Below, piece after piece: positions 9,909 through 19,155 of a DNA stretch of 64,000 nucleotides. Numbering within the stretch: position 1 is the stretch's first letter; every line of letters starts with the position of its first letter. Below the pieces are notes generated by a model. That model was not told the DNA's origin and did no database searches. It saw nothing but the letters and a program-made list of their open reading frames with translations. Source of the DNA: Prolixibacteraceae bacterium. Lineage in GTDB: Bacteria; Bacteroidota; Bacteroidia; Bacteroidales; Prolixibacteraceae. The DNA is taken from NCBI GenBank assembly GCA_018648265.1, contig JABGRN010000006.1:44845-108844 (forward strand). The letters run 5' to 3'. The translations under genes were made by a program, and so were the position numbers.

Positions 9909-10340
9909 ATGGCAAAACGCGAAAAGAAATCACGGAGTAAAGGATCGCTTGGAAATAATCGAAAAGCAGGTGAAGATTTTTTGTTTCGGAATGCACAAAA
10001 AGATAAAGTTGTTGAAACCGAAACTGGATTACAATATTTAATTGTTGACGGGGGAAAAGGGATAAAACCGACTCTTTTTGACAGGGTAAAAATACATCAA
10101 CGTGCACTGCTGTTAGACGGGAAGATTTTAGAAGATACTTATCGCGAGAACAAACCCGACGAAGTAAAGCTCGAAGAATTGATTGAAGGTTTGCAGGAGG
10201 GCTTGCAATTGATGGCGGTGGGTAACCGTTTTAAGTTTTGGATCCCCTCGGAATTAGGCTGGGGACGAAAAGGGACGGGCAACAAGATTCCACCAAATGC
10301 AGTTTTGACTTTCGATATACGTTTGCTAGAGATTTGTTGA
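9909..10340 (+). CDS. FKBP-type peptidyl-prolyl cis-trans isomerase, cytoplasmic
   Basis: A 143-residue protein with a basic, lysine/arginine-rich N-terminus (about 25 residues), no signal peptide, and an FKBP domain over about residues 40-142. Recognisable positions include TGLQYLIVDGG at the first strand, the GLQEGLQLMAVG helix, KFWIPSELGWG and the closing strand VLTFDIRLLEI. Unlike many Mip-like FKBPs of this phylum it is not a lipoprotein. It would help proline-limited folding, perhaps at the ribosome or on nucleic acid given the basic tail (inference). It converges with the PpiD-like gene and shares a bidirectional terminator. Confidence 0.85.
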   Translation: MAKREKKSRSKGSLGNNRKAGEDFLFRNAQKDKVVETETGLQYLIVDGGKGIKPTLFDRVKIHQRALLLDGKILEDTYRENKPDEVKLEELIEGLQEGLQLMAVGNRFKFWIPSELGWGRKGTGNKIPPNAVLTFDIRLLEIC

Positions 10341-10360
10341 ATTTGAAATACAGGTAAAAA

Positions 10361-10395
10361 AAAAGCTGTTCCGGTTTTCAGAACAGCTTTTTAAA
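10361..10395. terminator. Bidirectional intrinsic terminator
   Basis: Stem aaaagctgttc / gaacagctttt (10361-10371 with 10381-10391), flanked by A-rich sequence on the left and T on the right. It separates the converging FKBP and PpiD-like genes and would work in both directions. Confidence 0.85.
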
Positions 10396-10425
10396 TATTG
10401 ATTTCTATTAATCGAACTCAGATTA

Positions 10426-12549
10426 TTAATAGAATTTAGATCTTTTATCGGTTATTTCAACTGAATTGCGATGTGCTTCGAAGGCTTGCGAAGTGGCACG
10501 GAAATTCAGGCTTTGCGCCAAGCGGGTTTGTTCGCCGGTTATATCCTGGTCGATGCCCTGGTTAATTGAAGTGACTTTTACAATAAATACCCCATTGTTA
10601 CCAGCAATAGGGGTTGAGGTTTGGTCAACTTCAAGCGAACTAACAGTCCCAATTACTGCAGGTTCTACACCAACTCCCGGAATTTGAAATGCATTAAAAT
10701 TTATATTGGTGGCATTTTGAACTGTTGTCCCTAATTCGGAAGCTATTACAACTAAATCAGTATTTCCTTCTAAAACAGAGTTTGCTTTTTCGACAAGATA
10801 TTCAGCTTTTTTCTCTTTTAACACGCTAAGTTCGACTCTTTCCCTTACATCATCGAAAGGTGCAATTCCTTCGTCGGTTGCTTCAGCCAAAATGGCAATA
10901 ACAAAATTATCACCTAATTCAAAAATAGGGGATCCTTGCTGGCTCAAAATAATTTCGCCTTCCTTGCTTTCGTAAGCAGCCCTAATTAATATCCTTGCGT
11001 TTTCTATCCCAACAATCTGACGCTCGTTTTCGACTACCGATGCAACCCGCTTATTTAATTTTTGCTCTGTAACTGCTGCATTAAACTCATCCATCGATGT
11101 ATTTTCACCTGCAAATTTACTTGCCAGCGCATAAGTGTCCTGATACGTCCGGGTGCTTGGTACAACATTTCGAATCATAAAAGCAACCTGGGCCTGTTTT
11201 GTTTTGCTTCCGAGGTCGGTGGTTTGCACAATGTGAATTCCGAATTGAGATGTAACAATAGTAATTTCGTTAATAGCGTTGTTAAAAGCAGCATCTTCGA
11301 AAGGTTTTACCATTTGCCCACGGCCAAACAATCCTACATCGCCACCTTGTATTGCTGATCCCTGGTCGGTTGAAAAAGTAAGTGCCAGTGTCGCAAAATC
11401 GCTTCCACTTTCAATGGCAGCCTTTAAACTGTCGGCCAGAGTTTGTTGCATTACCAATTCCTCTTGTGTGTTTACCTGTAACAAAATGTGGCGTGCCTGA
11501 ACTGAATCGGGCATCATTTCAACTGCGTGCAACTTAGCCAGTTTATATGCCTCGTTTTCGAGGTAATATCCAAATACTGTATTTATTTCAGCACCTTCGT
11601 CGAAAACCCAGGCTCCTATATTTTCAGGTAAATCTTCTTTTTTGCTCCAAGTGTTTTCGAAACTTACATCAGAGTTCGAATTTACAAATTGAATATTATC
11701 CGTTGCAGTTTCAAATTCAGCTTTAATATCTGTAATCCAGTGTTCTGCCTCTTCGAAATCCTGAACGGATGGTCTAACATTGTAGGTAATAAATTCAATT
11801 CTTCTTATTTTTTCCTGAGTATATATATTTTCGTTGGCATTGTAATAATCTTTTAAATCTTTTTCTGAAATTACAACCAGGCTGTCTGCTACCGTGTTAT
11901 GGCTCACCGAAATATAATCGAAACTAATTTGATTGTTTTTTGATGTAAGGCTATTTTGTGCTTCTTCGCTGGTTACGTACAAACCTTTGCCAACCATATT
12001 GTTGTATTTGGTTTGAACACGTTCGTCAACAATTTGCTGTTCGAGGTAGAACCAATAATCGCGTTGTTCGGGGGCAACCCCGGTTTCCAGGTTTTTCAGA
12101 AAACGGACCACAGCTCCCCGATCTACCATTCCGGTATTTTGGTCGGTGAACAATTGCTGAACAATTGGGTGGAGGTTTGTACCTTGTAGCATATCGAAAA
12201 GTTCGTCTGAACTAATTTCAATACCAAGATTATTATACACACTGCCCATTACTATATCGCGTACCATATTTTGCCAGGTTTGTTCGCGAATCTGGACCCA
12301 GGTATTTTCGTCTAATTGGGTTTGCGGGCTATTCATTTTATAAATCTCACCCAGTTCTTCGAGCTTTTTCTGAAAATCGGGATATTGAATCGATTCGCCA
12401 TCTATTTCCCCAACTTCAAGTTGGTTTTTCTGGAAAAGCGAACTCCCCGAATTAAGCATGTCTCCAAGGATAAATGCGGCCAGTGAAATGCCAATTACAA
12501 TTGCGACCAACAATCCTGCTTTTGTTCTAATTTTTTGTAGCGTTGCCAT
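10426..12549 (-). CDS. PpiD/SurA-like membrane-anchored peptidyl-prolyl isomerase
   Basis: A periplasmic folding factor of 707 residues anchored by one N-terminal helix (about residues 12-31, LLVAIVIGISLAAFILGDML), as in PpiD. A SurA_N-like helical region covers about 35-250. A parvulin-type rotamase domain spans about 343-440 (ARHILLQV, then GGDVGLFGRGQMVKPFE and FGIHIVQT). The C-terminal third is a second chaperone-like region with weak parvulin resemblance. It is the last gene of the nadB-to-lptC run, 165 bp after the CNNM gene, and fits a role in delivering outer-membrane proteins. Confidence 0.88.
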   Translation of the reverse strand: MATLQKIRTKAGLLVAIVIGISLAAFILGDMLNSGSSLFQKNQLEVGEIDGESIQYPDFQKKLEELGEIYKMNSPQTQLDENTWVQIREQTWQNMVRDIVMGSVYNNLGIEISSDELFDMLQGTNLHPIVQQLFTDQNTGMVDRGAVVRFLKNLETGVAPEQRDYWFYLEQQIVDERVQTKYNNMVGKGLYVTSEEAQNSLTSKNNQISFDYISVSHNTVADSLVVISEKDLKDYYNANENIYTQEKIRRIEFITYNVRPSVQDFEEAEHWITDIKAEFETATDNIQFVNSNSDVSFENTWSKKEDLPENIGAWVFDEGAEINTVFGYYLENEAYKLAKLHAVEMMPDSVQARHILLQVNTQEELVMQQTLADSLKAAIESGSDFATLALTFSTDQGSAIQGGDVGLFGRGQMVKPFEDAAFNNAINEITIVTSQFGIHIVQTTDLGSKTKQAQVAFMIRNVVPSTRTYQDTYALASKFAGENTSMDEFNAAVTEQKLNKRVASVVENERQIVGIENARILIRAAYESKEGEIILSQQGSPIFELGDNFVIAILAEATDEGIAPFDDVRERVELSVLKEKKAEYLVEKANSVLEGNTDLVVIASELGTTVQNATNINFNAFQIPGVGVEPAVIGTVSSLEVDQTSTPIAGNNGVFIVKVTSINQGIDQDITGEQTRLAQSLNFRATSQAFEAHRNSVEITDKRSKFY

Positions 12550-12714
12550 TGAATTACAGTTATTTTAATGCAAATTTTACTTGATTTTTTCGAGCTACGA
12601 AGATAACAATTTTCAATATTATACCAGAACATTTATATTTTTTTTAAAGGAAGTGTGTTTGCCGGTATAAATAGCTGAATACTAATTGGTTTAGCAGGCA
12701 GGTTAAATCAAAAT

Positions 12715-13980
12715 TTAGTCGCTGTCGATACTTAGTTTCACCAATTCGATTTTTGTGTTGGTAGCTTTAAGTATTTTTAGTTGGAATTTGCCTATTTTAA
12801 TTTCAGTATTAATTTTAGGGATACTTTCGTAGTGGTAAAGTATTAATCCGGCCAATGTTTCAAATTCTTCTTTTTCTGGAAGATTAAAAAAGTACTTTTC
12901 ATTTAACAAATCAATTTCAGAACGGCCGGAAAAAATATATTCGGTTTCGCTAATTTTCTTTTCAATAATGTCGCTGGTGTCGTGTTCATCTTCAATTTCG
13001 CCAAAAATTTCTTCTAAAATATCTTCGCTGGTAACCATTCCCGATGTTCCCCCAAATTCGTCAACAACGATTGCAATGCTCCGGTGTTCCTTGATAAAGG
13101 TACTAAGCAATTTGTTGGCGGGCATGGTTTCTGGTGCAATTAGCACATTTTGCAGATATGGTTTTATCGATCGCGGATTTTGGAAAATAATGGATGATTG
13201 CACGTAACCGACAATATTGTCCACATTTTCTGTAAAAAAAAGAATTCTTGAATACCCTGTTTCTACAAATTTTTGTCTAAGATCGCTTATGTTCGAATTA
13301 ATATCCAACATCTCTATTTCTGTTCTCGGCACCATTATTTCCCTGAGTTTTACTTTCGAAAAATCGAGGGCATTTTTAAAAAGTTTAACTTCCTTTTCCA
13401 TATTGGATTTTTTTTCCAATCCAATTACATCGGGTTCGCGTACAAATTCGTCTAATTCAATACGGCCAAATACCGGGTTTTTTGATTTTGTTTTAACATC
13501 GGTATTTAGAAATAGTTTTAAAAGTGAATTTGTTATCCAGATGGTAACACGGGTTATAGGGTAAAAAACAAAATAGAACAAAGCCAGTGGGATTGCAAAA
13601 ATAGTAAGTAAGATGTTTGGGAAAATCCGGAATAATGTTTTTGGCATAAACTCGGCAAAAACCAATATTATTAGTGTAGAAACAATGGTTTGAAGAAAAA
13701 GAATTAATGATTCTGATTGAATATAATTTTGAAAAACAGGTTCGAGTAAACTCGCAAATGCAATACCGTAAATTACCAGCGCAATATTGTTTCCAACAAG
13801 CATTGTTGCAATGTAACGACCTGCGTCCCTGGTTACCAGTTTTAATATTTTTGAACTGAAAGGTTCGGATTGAATGTCGAGTTCAAGGCGTAATTTATTG
13901 GCTGAAACAAAGGCAATTTCCATTCCCGAAAAAAATGCGGACAACAAAATGGTTATTAAAATGATAAGTAACAGATTCAT
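12715..13980 (-). CDS. CNNM/CBS-domain hemolysin-like transporter protein
   Basis: Inner-membrane protein of the CorC/HlyC group, with a CNNM membrane domain (about residues 1-190, with the motifs FFSGMEIAFVSAN and FAEFMPKTLF), a CBS pair (about 205-330, including MVPRTEIEML and VVDEFGGTSGMVT) and a C-terminal CorC_HlyC domain (about 345-418). Relatives are linked to magnesium or cobalt export; older names call them hemolysins without good evidence. It lies 8 bp after lptC, in an envelope-assembly operon. The 421-residue length is normal. Confidence 0.92.
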   Translation of the reverse strand: MNLLLIILITILLSAFFSGMEIAFVSANKLRLELDIQSEPFSSKILKLVTRDAGRYIATMLVGNNIALVIYGIAFASLLEPVFQNYIQSESLILFLQTIVSTLIILVFAEFMPKTLFRIFPNILLTIFAIPLALFYFVFYPITRVTIWITNSLLKLFLNTDVKTKSKNPVFGRIELDEFVREPDVIGLEKKSNMEKEVKLFKNALDFSKVKLREIMVPRTEIEMLDINSNISDLRQKFVETGYSRILFFTENVDNIVGYVQSSIIFQNPRSIKPYLQNVLIAPETMPANKLLSTFIKEHRSIAIVVDEFGGTSGMVTSEDILEEIFGEIEDEHDTSDIIEKKISETEYIFSGRSEIDLLNEKYFFNLPEKEEFETLAGLILYHYESIPKINTEIKIGKFQLKILKATNTKIELVKLSIDSD

Positions 13981-13988
13981 TGTAATCT

Positions 13989-14672
13989 TTATTTCTGAAA
14001 CTTCAAAGGGTTTGTAAAAGGTTGGGCAACAGTTTTACTTGAATCGGGAAGGCTGTTTAAAGAATCTGTAGAATTATTATTTTCGTTTTCAACACTTATA
14101 TAAATTGTACCCTTCGGATTTTTTATTTTCCAGTTTTCAAGGTTTTGATCCGATTGAAACCCAATTCCTGTAATAATTTGATCGGCACGGATAATTTTAA
14201 CAAATTCATCGGTGTAAATTCTTTCTGTTTTTTCTTCCCAAATCAGGTGTTCGGTTTTAAGTGTATCGCCTTTTGCGTTGGTAGCAATTACATTGTTTTT
14301 AGCCTCCCATTTTTCTTCCTTAATAAACTGTTTTGCATAATCGGAAGATATGCCCGAAATAATTATTTTATTGGCATCGTATTTTATCAATTCCATTCCC
14401 TCAGGAAATTCCACATACGTGTTTCCATCGTTTTCGAAACGTAATAATTTGGGGGTTTTTAAAAAGAACCGGATTTTCCCGGAGTCCGTGAAAAGGGTTT
14501 CAAAGTTCCGGGCTTCAATTATTGGCAGGTCTTCGGGCGAACTAAAAGCTTTTATCTCCTGTATGTTGTTTTCGCAGCTATAGAAAATTATTGCAGCCCC
14601 TATTATAAGAGCTGCAATAATTATTTGTTTTGAATTTTGAATATTTTTAGAATCTGATTTTTGTGGTTTCAT
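13989..14672 (-). CDS. lptC: LPS export ABC transporter periplasmic protein LptC
   Basis: Periplasmic bridge component of the Lpt machine carrying LPS from the inner membrane toward LptA and LptD. The track ORF starts at 14834, but the Met at 14672 gives a natural N-terminus: a short basic stretch, a hydrophobic helix and a lipobox-like IFYSC. The longer form would bury 160 bases inside the upstream TPR gene. The body (about 227 residues) shows the LptC pattern of beta strands (KTPKLLRFEND, GDTLKTEHLIWEEK, DQIITGIGFQSD). It overlaps the upstream TPR gene by 26 bp, indicating translational coupling. Confidence 0.87.
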   Translation of the reverse strand: MKPQKSDSKNIQNSKQIIIAALIIGAAIIFYSCENNIQEIKAFSSPEDLPIIEARNFETLFTDSGKIRFFLKTPKLLRFENDGNTYVEFPEGMELIKYDANKIIISGISSDYAKQFIKEEKWEAKNNVIATNAKGDTLKTEHLIWEEKTERIYTDEFVKIIRADQIITGIGFQSDQNLENWKIKNPKGTIYISVENENNNSTDSLNSLPDSSKTVAQPFTNPLKFQK

Positions 14673-16281
14673 TAATCCAACCTTCCACTTTATAATTTTT
14701 TCCTTCCTCGGTAATTCCACGGAAGAAACCTTCTTCTTTATTAGGGAAATATTTTTTATAAGTTGATACTTTTTGAGCGGCATCAATTGCACATTCTTCT
14801 CCAGAACGTGCACGGTCAAAATAGTCAACAGCAACCCAAAAAACAGTTGCTTTCACAAAATCGTCGTCGCTAAACGACCGGCTTCCTGCAACATAAATAT
14901 CGCCAATTAAGATTAAAGCCTGGCAATAATTTGGATTTATGTCCAGTGCTTTGCGGGCGAAACTCCGTGCTTCTGAAAGTGCGTTTTCTTTGGCATAAAT
15001 AAAATAGGCATATTCGTAATAATAGCTTGAAAGCAATTCCTGATCAGTTTCCTGTTCCATGGCTTGAATGTAATACTCTTTGGCTTTTTCAGCATCATCC
15101 TGTTTTAAATACCTGTGTGCCATATTAAATGCTGCTTCTGCCGATGGTTCTAATTCGTACAGCCTTTCGGTTGCCTGCGCGAAAAGTTCCATTTCATCGC
15201 ATTTTGCCCTTCGTAAACGGCGTAACATTGATTTTACAAAATCAATATCGTCGCCTTTTTCCTGAAACTGGGGTGTAAAGATATTTACCAAAGCTTCGCA
15301 ATCGGCAGCACCCGATGCTCCAAAAATTCGCTCAATAACGGGTTGAATTTTTTTAATTTTTTCAACTTTTTCAGCGTCTGCGTTTTCTGCTATAACAGAA
15401 TTTATGATTGAATTACATTTTTCGTAATTGACAACAACCGTTTCTTTTGGCAATTCCCCCATTCTAAATAACTGTCCCGAAGTTTGCATGAACAAAACCA
15501 ACACAGGTGTTTCGGTTTCGTTTCCCATTTCTTTAACCGATTCGCTTAACCATTCGTAACTACTTTTTCCAACCTCTTTTAATTCCTCGCTTTCAAGGTT
15601 ATTTGTTGCATCCAGTTGGTATTTTAAATAAGCAGTTCCTTTCCTTCCCTGCACAAAACCCCTTTGACTGAAGTATTTCATTCTTTTATCAAAAATGTTC
15701 ATCAGTTCATTAAAAAATTGTTCTTTTTCTTCTTTAGTATTTGCGTTGTCGATAAAACTTTGGTACATTTTAACACCGTGGATGTATATATTCAGTGTAG
15801 ATTTTGGGAATTTATTGTAAACTTTTTTCCAGTGTGGCAATGCAGATTCATAGTCTTCTTGTTTAAAAAACTCGTTGTACAACGAAAGTTCATCTCTGAA
15901 TTCTGTATTTTGAGAACGGATAAGTTCTTCAGCCGTTTGCAAGTTTATATCCCCGCCTTCGTTTTTCCCATTGCTACTTGGAATGTTTCCGTCGAAAGCA
16001 AAATCAATTTCGTTGCTTGTGTTTCCCTCAATAGGCAATCTTTCTGAATCGTCGATAAAAGTGAACTTCAACCATTTCGATTTTGCATCTACTGTCACCT
16101 CGTATTTTCCATCGAAACTGGTCATCATTGTACTTCCTTTGTGCGCTTCAACGGTAACTCCTGCTGCCAGCTCACCGCCCCTATAAACAGTCCCGGTAAC
16201 TACCCTTTGTGCCAACGAACTCGTTGCTACAACAATTACAATGAAAGCCAATGAAAGTGTTTTGCGAATAAAAGTTTTCAT
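14647..16281 (-). CDS. Exported TPR protein with N-terminal Ig-like/CarboxypepD-type domain
   Basis: A 544-residue exported protein. A signal peptide (about 1-24, ending SSLAQ) is followed by a short regulatory-like beta domain (VVTGTVYRGGELAAGVTVE, about 26-95). A long helical region then holds several tetratricopeptide units, clearest at about 365-470 (YELEPSAEAAFNMAHRYLKQ, KALDINPNYCQALILIGDIY). It lies between an outer-membrane protein gene and lptC. Similar TPR proteins are found beside lptC in other Bacteroidota, so a structural or assembly role at the envelope is plausible, but no function is proven. Confidence 0.78.
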   Translation of the reverse strand: MKTFIRKTLSLAFIVIVVATSSLAQRVVTGTVYRGGELAAGVTVEAHKGSTMMTSFDGKYEVTVDAKSKWLKFTFIDDSERLPIEGNTSNEIDFAFDGNIPSSNGKNEGGDINLQTAEELIRSQNTEFRDELSLYNEFFKQEDYESALPHWKKVYNKFPKSTLNIYIHGVKMYQSFIDNANTKEEKEQFFNELMNIFDKRMKYFSQRGFVQGRKGTAYLKYQLDATNNLESEELKEVGKSSYEWLSESVKEMGNETETPVLVLFMQTSGQLFRMGELPKETVVVNYEKCNSIINSVIAENADAEKVEKIKKIQPVIERIFGASGAADCEALVNIFTPQFQEKGDDIDFVKSMLRRLRRAKCDEMELFAQATERLYELEPSAEAAFNMAHRYLKQDDAEKAKEYYIQAMEQETDQELLSSYYYEYAYFIYAKENALSEARSFARKALDINPNYCQALILIGDIYVAGSRSFSDDDFVKATVFWVAVDYFDRARSGEECAIDAAQKVSTYKKYFPNKEEGFFRGITEEGKNYKVEGWINETTKIRF

Positions 16282-16312
16282 AATATCAGTTTTTTATTTT
16301 TTTTTTTGATTT

Positions 16313-17593
16313 CTAATCAAATCTGCGTTTAATAAACCAAAAATCATGTAAATTTATACTAAGGTTTAATTTAGCGTAGTTTTCAACAATCAAATTATTT
16401 TGTTTAGTACCTTTTCTTCCAATTTCTGCACCTATGTTTATTGTTGAGTTAGAATGGTAAACTGGCAACCCAACACCAAAACTTATGCCAAAATCATTAA
16501 TTTGCTGGTCGTTAAGCATAAGATACGACTTTTCGTATTTTAATCCTGCACGATAAGCAATTTTATTTAAATAATTTCGAATTGAAAACCGATCAGGTAT
16601 CCATTCTGCACCAATTGCAAATTTATTTAAATCGGTTAAAACCGGGTTGGCAGAACCGAAAAAATTCGCTTTCGACCAAGCTTGATGATAATAATCTGCA
16701 TTTATTTCCAACGAATTTTCTTTAACATATGAGATTCCTACTCCATATGTAAACGGAAAAACAATCGAACTTAAATCATCGTTTTGATAATTTAAAGTGT
16801 CTTGTTCTGTTGCGATGTCTGAAGAAAGGTTCTTTTGTGTGATGTCGGAATAAAATGCAGAATATTCCGGTTTATTTTCCAAAATAGCAGCAAAAATAAA
16901 CCGCTGGCTATTTTTCATCGGTATTGTTGCCTGTAACCCAAAATTCAGCCCAAAATCGTTTAACCTGATTTTTTCGTATTTTTGGATGCTATAAAAATCG
17001 GATGTATTTAGAAAAAAGACTTCGGCATTCCGTGTTAAGTTCCCAAACAAATAATTCAGGTTGGCTCCAATTGAAATATTTTTAACGGGGTTAAGTGCAA
17101 GCCCAAAGTATGCTTTAGACAATGAACCTTCGCCAAAATACTGAGATAGTACATCACCTGTATTTTCAATTGTTTCAAAAACTTCAACGTTGTAACCAAT
17201 ATCAGAATATGGAGTTAATCCCATGCTTGTGGCCAGCCAGTTTGTTATTTGAAAATTCATAGCAAAGTACCTGAAATTAATATCGTTGGTATTCATGCTA
17301 GCAATGTCGTTGCTGTAGTTCGAAAACTTCCCATATACGCCAGATTCAAATAAAAAAGACAATGAATCGACTGCGGTGTACGATGCTGGGTTTAAAGTAT
17401 TAATTTGCTGTGAATTCCTGCTTGCAAGCGATGCGCCTCCCATTGCAAATGTCCTTCCAAAACTGTTTGTTTGAAGGTCGCCCAAACCAAACCGCGAATA
17501 CGGTGAGGTAGTATTATTATTAAACTGTGCGAATAACAATGCCGGAAACAACAATAAACCGACAAATAAACTAATTCTGTTAAATCTCCCCAT
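16313..17593 (-). CDS. Predicted outer-membrane protein of the coaX-lptC cluster
   Basis: A 426-residue protein with a signal peptide (about 1-22, ending LLFAQ) and a following TTSPYSRFGLGDL segment characteristic of a Bacteroidota outer-membrane family. Residues about 60-425 alternate polar and aromatic residues in short strands, as in a FadL/PorV-like barrel. The start codon overlaps the end of coaX by 14 bp, so translation is probably coupled. Its function is unknown; the position next to TPR and lptC genes points to outer-membrane assembly or maintenance. Confidence 0.75.
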   Translation of the reverse strand: MGRFNRISLFVGLLLFPALLFAQFNNNTTSPYSRFGLGDLQTNSFGRTFAMGGASLASRNSQQINTLNPASYTAVDSLSFLFESGVYGKFSNYSNDIASMNTNDINFRYFAMNFQITNWLATSMGLTPYSDIGYNVEVFETIENTGDVLSQYFGEGSLSKAYFGLALNPVKNISIGANLNYLFGNLTRNAEVFFLNTSDFYSIQKYEKIRLNDFGLNFGLQATIPMKNSQRFIFAAILENKPEYSAFYSDITQKNLSSDIATEQDTLNYQNDDLSSIVFPFTYGVGISYVKENSLEINADYYHQAWSKANFFGSANPVLTDLNKFAIGAEWIPDRFSIRNYLNKIAYRAGLKYEKSYLMLNDQQINDFGISFGVGLPVYHSNSTINIGAEIGRKGTKQNNLIVENYAKLNLSINLHDFWFIKRRFD

Positions 17594-18311
17594 TGTATTC
17601 TAATATGCGATTTAAGCCCATGGCTATTAAATTAAAGTGTACAAAGAAAGAATTTTTTAATTTCTTATCAAAAAATTCTGCATTGCCACCCGTAATAATA
17701 ACTTTTAAATTATTATAAAATTCCTTAAATGTATCTATGGCTTTATCTACCTCAAAAACAAGTCCATTCTGAACCCCTGCGAGAATCGCATTTTCTGTTG
17801 TGTTTCCATATAATTTATCGAATTTGTTTTGCTTTACCAACGGCAATTTACCTGTGAAGTGATGAAGTGCTTTAAAGCGCATTTCCAATCCCGGAGAAAT
17901 ATTTCCGCCGAGATATTGATTCTTTTCGTTTATGATATCGTATGTAATTGCCGTGCCTGCATCGATTATTAAAACATTTGAATCGGGGTATAAGTCAAAA
18001 GCCCCCACTGCGGCAGCAATCCTGTCTTTGCCCAGCGTTTCCTTCGAATCATAACAATTTTCAATGGGCAAAGGTGTGTTTGCATTCAATTCAATAAAAT
18101 ATTTAAAATTTTCTTGAAGAGCTTCTTTTAATTCCGGTGAATAGTCTTTAACCGATGAAAGAATTACCTTTTCCAATGAAGGATGTTCGTTTTTTAATAC
18201 ATCGATATGTTGAAGGAGGAATTCATTAAGCGGAACAGTAATTAATACTTCGCCTTTATTGAACACCGAGAATTTGGTCCGTGTATTTCCAATGTCGATT
18301 ACCAGGTTCAT
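17580..18311 (-). CDS. coaX: Type III pantothenate kinase
   Basis: Phosphorylates pantothenate as the first step of coenzyme A synthesis; type III enzymes belong to the ASKHA fold. The phosphate-1 loop DIGNTRTK (Asp6), the GKDRIAAAVGA motif, the second Asp loop DAGTAITYD, and GGNISPGLEMRFKALHHFT are all present. The length of 243 residues is normal. It sits 2 bp after nadC and overlaps the downstream outer-membrane gene, so it belongs to the same transcript as the NAD genes. Confidence 0.95.
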   Translation of the reverse strand: MNLVIDIGNTRTKFSVFNKGEVLITVPLNEFLLQHIDVLKNEHPSLEKVILSSVKDYSPELKEALQENFKYFIELNANTPLPIENCYDSKETLGKDRIAAAVGAFDLYPDSNVLIIDAGTAITYDIINEKNQYLGGNISPGLEMRFKALHHFTGKLPLVKQNKFDKLYGNTTENAILAGVQNGLVFEVDKAIDTFKEFYNNLKVIITGGNAEFFDKKLKNSFFVHFNLIAMGLNRILEYNGEI

Positions 18312-18313
18312 TT

Positions 18314-19153
18314 TTAATCGATAATTCTTTGACTGATATCGAGCGCTTTTACTGAATGTGTTAAAGCCCCAATCGAAATGTAATCGACACCAGTTGAAGC
18401 AACTTTATGAATTCTTTTGATGGTCATATTTCCCGAAGCTTCTATTTTGGTCCTTTTATTAATTAGTTTAACAGCTTCTGTCATCATTTTCGAACTCATA
18501 TTATCAAGCATAATAATGTCAACATCTGCATCCAGAGCTTCCTGCACCTGGTTCATATTGGTGGTTTCTACTTCAATTTTAATACTTTTTGGGACTTTCG
18601 ATCGAATTGAATTAACTGCATTTTTAATCCCCCCCGATACCTGGATATGATTGTCTTTAATCATAACCATATCGTACAAACCAAACCGGTGGTTTGATGC
18701 ACCACCCATTCGAACCGCATATTTATCTAAGTAGCGATAACCCGGTAAAGTTTTCCGTGTATCCAGGATTTCAACATTATGTCCTTCAATTTCTTTCATA
18801 CATTTATTAGCGTATGTCGCAATTCCGGATAAACGTTGTAAAAAATTTAATGCTTTTCGTTCGCCGGTAAGAAGTGCTCTGTAATTCCCAGTATATTGAA
18901 CTAAAATATCGCCGGGTTCAACTTTGCTTCCATCGGCCAATTTTACATTCCATTCAATATTTTTGTCGAATTTTTTGAAAACCATTTCCGCAACCTGCAG
19001 CCCCGCAATTACGCCTTTTTCCTTTGCAACTAAGATTGCCGTTTTATTTTCTCCCGGTATCAGGTTGTTTGTTGTTATATCGCCATCGCCAACATCTTCG
19101 GCGTAGGCCAGGTCAAACAAAACTTCAGCCGATTTTAATGTTTTTTCATCCAT
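18314..19153 (-). CDS. nadC: Nicotinate-nucleotide pyrophosphorylase (carboxylating)
   Basis: Converts quinolinate and PRPP to nicotinate mononucleotide in de novo NAD synthesis. Diagnostic motifs are DVGDGDITT near the N-terminus, GERKALNFLQRLSGIAT, the TRKTLPGYRYLDKYAV loop with GGASNHRFGLYD, KDNH and the C-terminal barrel IMLDNMS. The 279-residue length fits. It follows nadB with a 2-bp gap. nadA (quinolinate synthase) is not in the window, so the pathway is completed elsewhere. Confidence 0.97.
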   Translation of the reverse strand: MDEKTLKSAEVLFDLAYAEDVGDGDITTNNLIPGENKTAILVAKEKGVIAGLQVAEMVFKKFDKNIEWNVKLADGSKVEPGDILVQYTGNYRALLTGERKALNFLQRLSGIATYANKCMKEIEGHNVEILDTRKTLPGYRYLDKYAVRMGGASNHRFGLYDMVMIKDNHIQVSGGIKNAVNSIRSKVPKSIKIEVETTNMNQVQEALDADVDIIMLDNMSSKMMTEAVKLINKRTKIEASGNMTIKRIHKVASTGVDYISIGALTHSVKALDISQRIID

Positions 19154-19155
19154 TG

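Noticed and set aside
14673-14834. Long form of LptC starting at 14834
   Set aside because: The extra 54 residues lie inside the TPR gene and precede the natural signal/anchor segment; the start at 14672 fits the family.
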